Below, one piece after another: positions 1 through 7,126 of a DNA stretch of 50,452 nucleotides. This DNA comes from Phycisphaerales bacterium UBA2396 (lineage in GTDB: Bacteria; Planctomycetota; Phycisphaerae; Phycisphaerales; UBA1924), in NCBI GenBank assembly GCA_002343325.1, contig DDSG01000079.1, positions 515 through 50,966 on the forward strand. Direction: 5' to 3'. A program made the translations under genes and the position numbers. Numbering within the stretch: the first letter of the stretch is position 1; every line of letters begins with the position of its first letter. The notes under the pieces were generated by a model. That model had not been told where the DNA came from and made no database searches. It worked only from the letters and a program-made list of their open reading frames with translations.

Positions 1-27
1 GAGTTCAGGCGTGTGCTCTTGCGATCT
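1..27. other. Illumina adapter remnant at contig end
   Basis: These bases match the end of the standard Illumina TruSeq read-2 adapter at 25 of 27 positions; the differences are at positions 9 and 21. The match ends exactly where the adapter ends (CGATCT), and genomic sequence follows. This is a sequencing or assembly artefact, not biology, and it marks the window start as a true contig end. Confidence 0.93.
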
Positions 28-114
28 AGCGGGTGGTGATTTCTCGGCCGTAGTGGGTGTGGACGGGCATGGAATGACCCGTCAGGGGTATGTGCTGGGT
101 TTGGGAACGCGGTC

Positions 115-912
115 CTAGACATTTTGCGGCTCGACACCGCCGCATTCTGGGCAGCGTTGGTCGGACGCGAGCCCGCGACGTGCGTATCCGCACCAGGGGC
201 ACTTTCCTGATCGGCGGCGTGATCGAGAGCGGAACAGCCGGAAGCCGATCAAGCCAAGGTGTGGGAGCGCGAGCATCGCGCCGATCGCTGCGGTGTTGGC
301 GGCGAGCCCACGCCAGAGGATGTTCGTGGGCCAGTAGCCGTCGGACACGCCGAAATGTGTGAGGAAGCCGGCGAAGCGGTGGCTGCCGAGGATCAGGGTT
401 TGTTGCACGTACTGCGTACCGTCGGATCGGAGGCCCAACGCGGCGATTTCGGCGGCAGCAGGCACGCGTGAGACTTGGTGTTCGCGGTAACTTGCGCACG
501 GGAGCGGCCAGCCGAAGGCAACGTCAATCACAGCATGGATCCCTGTCCCGACCGCTGGCCGCCAGCCGGTTGGTGGAACGGGTTGTTCCGCCGCGATTGC
601 CCACCATGGCGAGGGTCCTTCGTACCAGCCGACCGGACCCATCGGTGTGATGATTTGTCGCGGCGCAGCGGCATCGACGACATCAGATCGGCACACATGC
701 CAGCCGAGGCGTTTGGAATGAGTCCAATACCAAACGGTACCATCGGTGCTCGATGGTCCATACCCGAAGATGTAGGGCATCGGCCAATCGTGTGTCTTGG
801 CAAAGCAACTGCGTAGGAACGCGATCGAAATCGCGCACGCGGCACCGAGTGTCGCGTACGCGAAGAGAAAGGCGAAGAGACGCCCTGTTCTGAGACGTTT
901 GCGCCTTGTCAT
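115..912 (-). CDS. Membrane protein with C-terminal zinc ribbon, unknown function
   Basis: The protein has 265 residues and an unknown function. A basic N-terminus is followed by a membrane segment at about residues 10-32, a Trp- and Pro-rich middle region, a second hydrophobic stretch near residues 195-225, then a zinc ribbon with Cys238, Cys241, Cys254 and Cys257. The ribbon has the CPWCGY...CPECGG form that is common in planctomycete membrane proteins. The ATG at 912 is chosen because it overlaps the upstream TGA as ATGA (909-912), a classic translational-coupling arrangement. An upstream in-frame ATG at 936 would lie inside the previous gene. Its only evident partner is the secreted Cys-rich protein upstream. 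Local GC is lower than in the rest of the window. Confidence 0.72.
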   Translation of the reverse strand: MTRRKRLRTGRLFAFLFAYATLGAACAISIAFLRSCFAKTHDWPMPYIFGYGPSSTDGTVWYWTHSKRLGWHVCRSDVVDAAAPRQIITPMGPVGWYEGPSPWWAIAAEQPVPPTGWRPAVGTGIHAVIDVAFGWPLPCASYREHQVSRVPAAAEIAALGLRSDGTQYVQQTLILGSHRFAGFLTHFGVSDGYWPTNILWRGLAANTAAIGAMLALPHLGLIGFRLFRSRSRRRSGKCPWCGYARRGLASDQRCPECGGVEPQNV

Positions 913-1994
913 GGGCAGTTGGTGCTGTTCGGCCATGTCCACGTGGTCGGGGGACCCGGGGGCACCGGCGGAGCTGTTGAACAAAGCGGGCTCAGGCCAC
1001 AAGGTGACGCCCATTGATCGGGTGGAGTCGGAGTCGGCACGAAGGAAGTGCAGACGATGGGCGCGGCACAGACACGCTGGATTTCGATCTGAGAACACGT
1101 GTACGTTGAGCAGTCGGCACGCACCGCGGGAGCGGATCGTACGCGAGTGTACGTGCAGCACCATTCATACGTACAGGTGTACGAGCGCCCACCCGTTACC
1201 GCGACCCAAGAATCCGTCACAGACCAGGCGCACCCCGATGGTCCAACGATGGCTCCTAGCGTCCATGGCCCGGTGATCCCGGGTACGCATGCTGTTCCGG
1301 GTTGCGTCGCCGATGTGGTGGCGATGATACTTGCCATGGCTTCGGTCTGTGCGAAGGCGCTCTGCTGGTCGTGAACAACTATTGAGTGGCCCGCTTCGAT
1401 CGCGATGGCCATGACATCGAGTTGTTCATCTGTGGTCACACTCGTTGGGTAATCGATGGCGATACGAGCGGCCTTGTATCCGACATCAGCCAGAAAGGAC
1501 ACAATGCTCTCGGCATCGCTGCTTGTCGACACAAGCGGATAGAGAGGGTCACACTCCAGAAGACCCTTGTCATAGTTCTTCGGACTTTCTGGATCGTCCG
1601 AGGGAGGTAAACGAAGGTCTCTCGCCACCTCCCACTTCGCATCATCGGAGTCTGGAATGCCTGTGCTGATCTTGACGTGCCGGATCGCTTCGCCAATGTC
1701 ATTCGTGAGCCATGACTTCTTGGACCAAGAACGGTCTGCGTGGCGGATGTACCACACAGCAACGATGTTCTCGCCGATCGTGTTCTCCTCTTTGGAGAGT
1801 GCGAGGAATCCTGTGACGCGAGCGGCTGGCGAATCTGCGTCAATGATGGGCTTGAAGCTCCATCCTCCCCAGTCGATGCGCATGCTCGAAACGGTCGTCT
1901 GTGCCACGGCGTGAAGCGGTAATGGGCATACGAACACGGCGAACCCGATAAGCCGCAGCATCGTGGGCCAAAGCCAAGTGGAGCGATGTCTCAT
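909..1994 (-). CDS. Secreted Cys-rich protein of unknown function
   Basis: The protein has 361 residues. It begins with a signal peptide (MRHRSTWLWP, a hydrophobic core, then AVA before QT, so cleavage near residue 31). The middle region, about residues 35-245, has mixed secondary-structure character and no motif I recognise. The last 110 residues are rich in Cys (about a dozen), Thr, Ser and Pro, which suggests a disulfide-stabilised or surface-exposed tail. The ATG at 1994 is preceded by GAGGA about 7 nt upstream, and a plausible sigma-70-type promoter lies at 2059-2087. Its stop overlaps the start of the next gene by four bases, so the two products are probably made together. No family was recognised. 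Confidence 0.72.
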   Translation of the reverse strand: MRHRSTWLWPTMLRLIGFAVFVCPLPLHAVAQTTVSSMRIDWGGWSFKPIIDADSPAARVTGFLALSKEENTIGENIVAVWYIRHADRSWSKKSWLTNDIGEAIRHVKISTGIPDSDDAKWEVARDLRLPPSDDPESPKNYDKGLLECDPLYPLVSTSSDAESIVSFLADVGYKAARIAIDYPTSVTTDEQLDVMAIAIEAGHSIVVHDQQSAFAQTEAMASIIATTSATQPGTACVPGITGPWTLGAIVGPSGCAWSVTDSWVAVTGGRSYTCTYEWCCTYTRVRSAPAVRADCSTYTCSQIEIQRVCAAPIVCTSFVPTPTPPDQWASPCGLSPLCSTAPPVPPGPPTTWTWPNSTNCP

Positions 1995-2028
1995 GGTGAT
2001 GTCCTCGTGAGTCGACGATTCGGACTCT

Positions 2029-2053
2029 CCCGGGACACACGCCCGGGACACAC
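2029..2053. repeat. Two copies of a 12-bp direct repeat in a 5' leader
   Basis: CCCGGGACACAC occurs at 2029-2040 and again at 2042-2053, giving a period of 13. The pair lies between the putative promoter at 2059-2087 and the start of the secreted Cys-rich protein, so it would be in or at the start of the mRNA leader. It could be an operator or slippage product; nothing shows a function. Confidence 0.6.
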
Positions 2054-2058
2054 AAAGC

Positions 2059-2087
2059 AACATATCAAAGGAAGAGCGACCTTGCAA
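2059..2087 (-). promoter_or_regulatory. Putative sigma-70-type promoter for the Cys-rich/zinc-ribbon pair
   Basis: Read on the minus strand, TTGCAA (2087-2082) is followed after exactly 17 nt by TATGTT (2064-2059). Each hexamer matches 4 of 6 consensus bases and the spacing is ideal. A transcript would start near 2052, giving a leader of about 58 nt with GAGGA before the ATG at 1994. Confidence 0.45.
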
Positions 2088-2141
2088 GCGTGCAGAGCAT
2101 GCGAGCCAATGCCAGAAGAAACCAGATGCAACCGTTGTCTC

Positions 2142-3422
2142 TCAGGACTTGCGGATGGTCAGGGGGGTGACTTTCTCGACGTTGCCGGCGGCGACTTTCT
2201 CCCAGCCCGAGCCGAGGTCGCCGATGGGGTCGGGTGGGATGATGTCGACTTTCTTTTCGCCGAGTTTGGCCTCGCCGCGGGTGACGCGGTCCTGGAAGTC
2301 GAGGCATTCCTTGAGGAGCCGATCGAGGATCTCGGGCTCGGGGACGTTGGCGACGCGTTCGCCCTGGACGTAGATGATGCCGCGGCGGTCGCCGGCGAAG
2401 ACAGCGACGTCGGCGCCCTCGGCCTCGCCCGGGCCGTTGACGATGCAGCCCATGACGGCGACCTTCATGGGGAGCGTGACTTTCTCGGCGAGGGCCTTGC
2501 GGACGTCCTGGATGAGTGTGAAGAGGTCGACCTGGATGCGGCCGCAGGTCGGGCAGGCGATCAGGTCGACGCCGACGCGTTGGCGCAGGCCGAGAGAGTA
2601 GAGGAGTTCGAGCCCGTCCTGAACTTCGTAGACGGGGTCATTGGCGTAGGAGATGCGGATGGTGTCGCCGATGCCTCGGGTGAGGAGCGCGGAGAGTGCG
2701 GCGATGGAGCGGATGCACCCGGTCTCCTTGGGGCCGGCGTGGGTGACGCCGAGATGGAGCGGGTGGTCGAAGCGTTCGGAGATGGCGGTGTAGGCGTCGA
2801 TGGTGAGTGCGGCGTCCATGCTCTTGGCGGAGATGGCGATGTCGTAGAAGTCCTGCTCGTAGAAGATTTCGAGGTATTCCTCGAGCTTGGCGATCATGAT
2901 GGCGAGCATGTGCCCGTGCTTGTTGTCGGAGAAGACGCGGCCGAGCTCCTTCATGCGCTTCTGCTTGTCCTTGCGCTCGATGATGGAGCCTTCGTTGACG
3001 CCGACGCGGATGGGGAGCTTGCGTGCTTTGCACGCCTGGATGACGTCGATGACCTGCTTGCGGTCGTTGATGTTGCCGGGGTTGAGGCGGATCTTGTGGA
3101 CGCCGGCTTCGACGGCTTCGAGGGCGCGCTGGAAGTGGAAGTGGACGTCGGCGACGATGGGGACCTTGACCTGCGGGAGGATCTCGCGGAGGGCGTCGGT
3201 GTCCTTCTTCTCGGGGACGGCGACGCGGACGACGTCGGCTCCGGCGGCGGCGAGCTTGGAGATCTCGCGGACGCAGGCGTCGATGTCGTGGGTGTAGCCC
3301 GCGGTCATGGTCTGGACGGAGACGGGGGCGTCGCCGCCGACCTTCACGAAGCCGACGCGGGCGTCGCCCAGGGTGATCTGGCGGGTCGCGCGGCGCGGGA
3401 AGGGATGGGTGTATTCGGGCAT
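2142..3422 (-). CDS. ispG: 4-hydroxy-3-methylbut-2-enyl diphosphate synthase
   Basis: IspG (GcpE) converts methylerythritol cyclodiphosphate to HMBPP in the cytosolic MEP isoprenoid pathway, using a [4Fe-4S] cluster. The 426-residue protein shows the TIM-barrel motifs near the start (SVQTMTAGYT, VRVAVPEK, DVHFHFQRAL) and the cluster ligands Cys290, Cys293 (ACPTCG) and Cys326 (GCIVNGPGE), with the conserved Glu333. The ligand spacing matches E. coli IspG. The start at 3422 (MPEYTHPF) is chosen because longer in-frame starts would run into the upstream lipoprotein gene, which stops only 5 nt before this ATG. It is probably the last gene of the minus-strand run. The C-terminus extends about 50 residues beyond the last Fe-S motif. 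Confidence 0.96.
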   Translation of the reverse strand: MPEYTHPFPRRATRQITLGDARVGFVKVGGDAPVSVQTMTAGYTHDIDACVREISKLAAAGADVVRVAVPEKKDTDALREILPQVKVPIVADVHFHFQRALEAVEAGVHKIRLNPGNINDRKQVIDVIQACKARKLPIRVGVNEGSIIERKDKQKRMKELGRVFSDNKHGHMLAIMIAKLEEYLEIFYEQDFYDIAISAKSMDAALTIDAYTAISERFDHPLHLGVTHAGPKETGCIRSIAALSALLTRGIGDTIRISYANDPVYEVQDGLELLYSLGLRQRVGVDLIACPTCGRIQVDLFTLIQDVRKALAEKVTLPMKVAVMGCIVNGPGEAEGADVAVFAGDRRGIIYVQGERVANVPEPEILDRLLKECLDFQDRVTRGEAKLGEKKVDIIPPDPIGDLGSGWEKVAAGNVEKVTPLTIRKS

Positions 3423-3427
3423 GGCGA

Positions 3428-4090
3428 TCAAGGGTAGGGGCGGGGCGGCGCGGGCTGTGCGGGCGATGGCGTCACGACTGGGGCGGGATTTGGCGGCGGG
3501 GGCAGGATCTCGAGCTCGACCGAGAACCACTCGGCGGTGCCGCGGACGAGCCACTCGTCGAGGGAGTAGACGGCGGGGGTGCCGGTGTGCCAGGGATCGA
3601 GGACCCAGGCGGGTGTCGGGAATCTGGGAGGTGGCTTGGGCGTGTGCGGTGGGCCCGAGCGTGGGCCGGCCTGGGGATTGGAGCGTTGGAGGAGTTCCTC
3701 GCGTGCGATGATCTCGGGGTTGTAGATGATGACGGCGTGGTGTTCGGTGTACTCACCGACGTTGGCGGCGATGCCGACGCCGGCCCAGCGTTCGCGGGCG
3801 AGCGAGGGCTGGATGCCGAGCCAGACTTCTTCCTGCCATTGGTGGCAGAGGCCTTTTTGTCCGAAGCGATCGCCGAGGGTGTTGGGGAGGATGTTGCCGG
3901 TCCAGTTGTGGTGCCAGATCTCGCCCGGGCGATCGTGGATGCGCTCAACGAGGGTGGTGTAGTCGGCGGTGATTCGTCGCAGTGCGGGATTGGGGGATCG
4001 GAGCGCGTCGTAGGGCTCGGGCTTGGCGGCGCAGCCGGCGGCGAGGGCGGCGAGGGAAGCCGCGAAGGTTGCGAGCGGGCGGAGTGGCAC
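3428..4090 (-). CDS. Putative lipoprotein with possible Cys-His-Asp hydrolase triad
   Basis: The protein has 220 residues. An N-terminal lipobox (LAALAAGC, Cys20) indicates a lipid-anchored envelope protein. The mature part contains Cys82 in GLCHQW, His118 in TEHHAVIIYN and Asp165 in VLDPW. That order and spacing resemble papain- or transglutaminase-like folds, so a cysteine hydrolase or its inactive relative is possible; this is inference. The region at 133-160 and the C-terminus are Pro-rich and probably disordered. It sits 5 nt from the MFS gene upstream and 5 nt from ispG downstream, so it is almost certainly co-transcribed with both. Confidence 0.7.
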   Translation of the reverse strand: MPLRPLATFAASLAALAAGCAAKPEPYDALRSPNPALRRITADYTTLVERIHDRPGEIWHHNWTGNILPNTLGDRFGQKGLCHQWQEEVWLGIQPSLARERWAGVGIAANVGEYTEHHAVIIYNPEIIAREELLQRSNPQAGPRSGPPHTPKPPPRFPTPAWVLDPWHTGTPAVYSLDEWLVRGTAEWFSVELEILPPPPNPAPVVTPSPAQPAPPRPYP

Positions 4091-4095
4091 GGGGG

Positions 4096-5589
4096 CTAGA
4101 CCTCGTGGTCGGCGGGTGAGCGGGAGGGTTCTTGTGGGTGGGTCGGCCTGTGGGCGGTGGCGAAGAGACCGCGGAGGAACCCGGGCTTGCGTTCGAAGCC
4201 AGGCTGGCCCGGCGTGAGGCCGTCAACTTCGGGTGTGCGGTACGTAATCATGATGACGCCTGCGGCGGTGAGCACAAGAGCGGGGATCGCCAGGCCGAGC
4301 TGCGGGGCGAGGAGGGGCGTGTCGAGCGTTCGTTGGATGGGAGCGAGGGCTTGCTCGGCGGCGTGGCCTGCCTTGGCCGCGATGAGCGGGCCGAGGGGCA
4401 TGAGCCCCATGGCGATGGTGTTGACGACGGCGAGGACGCGGCCTCGCATGTGGTCTGGGACGAGGTTCTGCATGGCGGCGGCGGTGGAGTTGAAGCCCCA
4501 CATCCAGAAGATGCCGACGAAAAAGAGGGTGAAGAGGGCCCAGGTGGAGTCTGTGGCGAGGGAGAAGAGGAGAATGAAGACCCCGCCGAGCATGCACGAG
4601 GTGGGGATGAAGTGGTGCATGGGGTACCAGTGGGGGACGTGCTTCATGGCGAGGCCGCCGGTGACGGCACCGATGCCCATGACGGCGATGAAGACGCCGA
4701 AGGTGTCCTCGCTGCCTTTGTGCACGTCGTGGACGACGACGGACATCATGGGCATGACGGGGGTGGCGAGGACGGCGAAGACGACGATGGCAAAGAGGAT
4801 GGCGCGCGGGCCCTTGCCCCGCCAGACCCACGCGAGGGCCTCGTTGCTGCGACGGATGGCGAGGGCGGGGTGCTTCCAGGCGCCGTGGTTTTCGGGCGGG
4901 GCGGGTGCGTCGGGCGTGCGAAGGACGGCGAGCATGACGCCGATGAACGTGAGGGCGTTGAAGAGGAGCAGAGCGGCGGCGCCACGGCTGGTGCCTTCGG
5001 AGGCGGTGGGGTCTTTGAAGAGCGCCATGATGACGCCGGCGATGGCGGGGCCGACCGTGCGGGCGATGTTGAAGGAGATGCCCGAGAGGGTGATGGCGAG
5101 GGTGAGTTCGTTTTTGGGGACGAGGCGGGGCGTGAGGACCTGCCAGGCGGGTGTGTTGAAGGGGACGACGATCCCCTGCGCGAGGACGAGGACGAGCAGG
5201 ACCCACCGCGAGGCGTGCCCGCTGAAGGCGGCGGCGGCCATGGCGAGGGCGATGATCATCATCGCGACCTGGGTGATGACGAGGAGCTTGCGCCGGTTGA
5301 CGGAGTCGGCGACGATCCCGCCGTAGAGCCCCAGCAGGAGTGTCGGGCAGAGCTGTGCGACGCTGAGGTAGAACATCCAGTCTTCGGCGGAGACGCCTTG
5401 CTGGGCGAGGGAGCTTGCCTGCTCGGTGACGATCCAGCGGACGGCGACGAACTCGAACCAGTTGCCGAGGTAGCTGGCGAAGGCGGCGATCCAGATCAGG
5501 CGGAAGTGTGGGTGCCTGAGCACCACGAGCGGCGAGGCCGAGCGGGTGTGGTTGGTTGTCGAGGGTGTTGGCGGGGCCCCTTCGGGCAT
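4096..5589 (-). CDS. MFS transporter (MFS_3/EntS-like exporter)
   Basis: The protein has 497 residues with about 12 membrane helices. The N-terminal FRLIWIAAFASYLGNWFEFV segment, the loop GIVADSVNRRKL between helices 2 and 3 and the PAWQVLTPRLVPKNEL stretch are typical of the MFS_3 group, which includes the enterobactin exporter EntS and many drug-efflux-like proteins. The substrate is unknown. The C-terminal tail after the last helix is charged and cytosolic. A TACCAT element lies 9 nt before the ATG (5604-5599 on minus), so it may start its own short-leader transcript in addition to read-through from nadK. The lipoprotein and ispG follow with 5-nt gaps. Confidence 0.88.
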   Translation of the reverse strand: MPEGAPPTPSTTNHTRSASPLVVLRHPHFRLIWIAAFASYLGNWFEFVAVRWIVTEQASSLAQQGVSAEDWMFYLSVAQLCPTLLLGLYGGIVADSVNRRKLLVITQVAMMIIALAMAAAAFSGHASRWVLLVLVLAQGIVVPFNTPAWQVLTPRLVPKNELTLAITLSGISFNIARTVGPAIAGVIMALFKDPTASEGTSRGAAALLLFNALTFIGVMLAVLRTPDAPAPPENHGAWKHPALAIRRSNEALAWVWRGKGPRAILFAIVVFAVLATPVMPMMSVVVHDVHKGSEDTFGVFIAVMGIGAVTGGLAMKHVPHWYPMHHFIPTSCMLGGVFILLFSLATDSTWALFTLFFVGIFWMWGFNSTAAAMQNLVPDHMRGRVLAVVNTIAMGLMPLGPLIAAKAGHAAEQALAPIQRTLDTPLLAPQLGLAIPALVLTAAGVIMITYRTPEVDGLTPGQPGFERKPGFLRGLFATAHRPTHPQEPSRSPADHEV

Positions 5590-5629
5590 AACGGGGCGAT
5601 GGTAGGGGGGCGGCGGCTGGTGACCGGGT

Positions 5630-6502
5630 TCAGTTTCGGCGGAGGCGAGGGGGCTCGGCCCAGCGGAGTTTGGTAATCAGGGCGGACCAAAAGTCGTGCC
5701 CGGGATTGACGACGAAGCGGAGGCGCTTTTCTGATCGGCAGATCAGCACGCGGTCGCCGGTGTGGAGGGGCTTCATGACCTGCCCGTCGAGGATGAGGGT
5801 GGTGCCGTGCGAGTCGGCGGGGTCGTTGGCCCTGAAGAGGGTGAGGTCAACGCTCGAGGATCCCGGGACGAGGATGGGCCGGAACGAAAGGGAGTGAGCG
5901 GCGATGGGGGTGAGGATGAAGGCGTCGACATCGGGGCTAACGATGGGCCCGCCGGCGGAGAGGTTGTACGCGGTTGAGCCGGTGGGCGTGGAGACGATGA
6001 GCCCGTCGCCATTAAAGATCGGCCCCGGGCGTTCGTCGATGGACAGTCCGACCTGGATGACGCGGAAGGGATGACCGGCGGCGACGACGGCCTCGTTGAG
6101 GGCCACGCCGCAGTCTTCGCGGGTGCCGTCGGGCTTGTGGACCTCGACGTGGAGCAGCCGCAGGTCGCGTGTGGAGAGCGCTCCGTGCCCGAAGATGGCG
6201 GAGGCTTGTTCCTCGAGGGTGTGAGCCTCGAACTCGGCGATGAAGCCCAGGCGACCGAAGTTGACGCCCAGGAGCGGGCAGGCGAGGCCGGCGAGTCGGC
6301 GGGCCTGCCCCAGAATGCTGCCGTCGCCCCCGAGCACGACGACGAGATCGGCCTTGGCGGCGTGGGTGGGGAGAGCGGCGTTATCGGCGTCGAGCTCGCC
6401 CAGCAGGGTTCCGAAGCGGCGGATGAGACCGGCGACCTGCGAAGCCGAGGCGGTGGCTTCGGGGCGTTGGCGGTTGACGACAAGGAGCACGTTTCGGCCC
6501 AT
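5630..6502 (-). CDS. nadK: NAD kinase
   Basis: The enzyme phosphorylates NAD to NADP in the cytosol. The 290-residue product has the GGDG motif at residues 58-61 (VVVLGGDGSILG), the GVNFGRLGFIAEF segment and the NGDG...TPTGSTAYNLSAGGP motif that binds the NAD ribose and substrate. Length is normal for bacterial NadK. The start at 6502 (MGRNVLLVVN) is chosen because the frame upstream of it runs antisense-like through the release-factor-like gene. A TAGGAT element is 8 nt upstream of this ATG (6516-6511 on minus), which suggests a very short leader. Confidence 0.95.
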   Translation of the reverse strand: MGRNVLLVVNRQRPEATASASQVAGLIRRFGTLLGELDADNAALPTHAAKADLVVVLGGDGSILGQARRLAGLACPLLGVNFGRLGFIAEFEAHTLEEQASAIFGHGALSTRDLRLLHVEVHKPDGTREDCGVALNEAVVAAGHPFRVIQVGLSIDERPGPIFNGDGLIVSTPTGSTAYNLSAGGPIVSPDVDAFILTPIAAHSLSFRPILVPGSSSVDLTLFRANDPADSHGTTLILDGQVMKPLHTGDRVLICRSEKRLRFVVNPGHDFWSALITKLRWAEPPRLRRN

Positions 6503-6543
6503 GCGGAAGGATCCTACCGCCAAAGGGTGGGTTGTGTTGCTGG

Positions 6544-7095
6544 CTAGCGGAGGGGGTGCCGGCCGATCTCGGCGCGAGCTCTGTTCACCGCGACCCAGGC
6601 GGGTGTGTGTTCCTTGATGAGTTTGACGAGCTGGCTGGGGGTGCAGCAGAGGCGGAGGGCGGCTTTGCGTTCGTCCAAGCCGGAAGCGGCGAGGTTGTCC
6701 AAGGCCTCGGCGAGCATCGAAGGGAAATCGGTGTGCGAGGGATTGCAGGCGATGGCGCCCTCTTTGCTGACACGCGACTTCCACAGGACGCTGCGGGCGT
6801 CTCCCCAGGCGTCGCCCTTGGGCGGGGCGGCGCGGTGGGCGGTGGCAAGGGCGAGTCGAAGACGGAAGATCGCTTCTCGCTTGTTTTCTTCGGCGCTGCG
6901 ACGTTCGCCGGCGTGAGACTCGATGCCGGTGGGGAGGTGCGTGATCCAGACGAGGGTCTCGACCTTGTTGCGGTGCTGCCCTCCGGGGCCCGAGCCCCGC
7001 CCGCGTCCCCAGTGGCACGCCTGCAGGAGGGATTCGTCGTCGAGACAGGCCGGGTGCGGATGCGGCGGCCCGGGCGGGTTCGGGCCTTGGGGCAT
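6544..7095 (-). CDS. Release-factor-like peptidyl-tRNA hydrolase (GGQ protein)
   Basis: The protein has 183 residues if the ATG at 7095 is used, or 190 from a GTG at 7116; neither has a clear ribosome site. The GGQ motif (SGPGGQHRNKVET, Gln40) is the catalytic loop of class I release factors and of the rescue factor ArfB/YaeJ. No codon-recognition domain is present. After the GGQ domain there is a predicted helical C-terminal part ending in basic residues. It is probably a ribosome-rescue or peptidyl-tRNA hydrolase factor. ArfB normally has a longer Lys/Arg tail, so the assignment to ArfB itself is uncertain. It follows tsaD closely in the same direction. Confidence 0.85.
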   Translation of the reverse strand: MPQGPNPPGPPHPHPACLDDESLLQACHWGRGRGSGPGGQHRNKVETLVWITHLPTGIESHAGERRSAEENKREAIFRLRLALATAHRAAPPKGDAWGDARSVLWKSRVSKEGAIACNPSHTDFPSMLAEALDNLAASGLDERKAALRLCCTPSQLVKLIKEHTPAWVAVNRARAEIGRHPLR

Positions 7096-7126
7096 CGTGG
7101 GGCGGGAGCGTGGCACGGGGAGGTCT

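Noticed and set aside
1986..3437. Long open frame on the plus strand opposite ispG, rich in Asp, Gly, Ala and Val
   Set aside because: It is antisense to a clear ispG and has the biased composition expected from reading GC-rich codons backwards. No domain is seen.
4132..5676. Plus-strand open frame of 514 codons opposite the MFS gene
   Set aside because: Acidic low-complexity shadow of a well-supported membrane protein gene.
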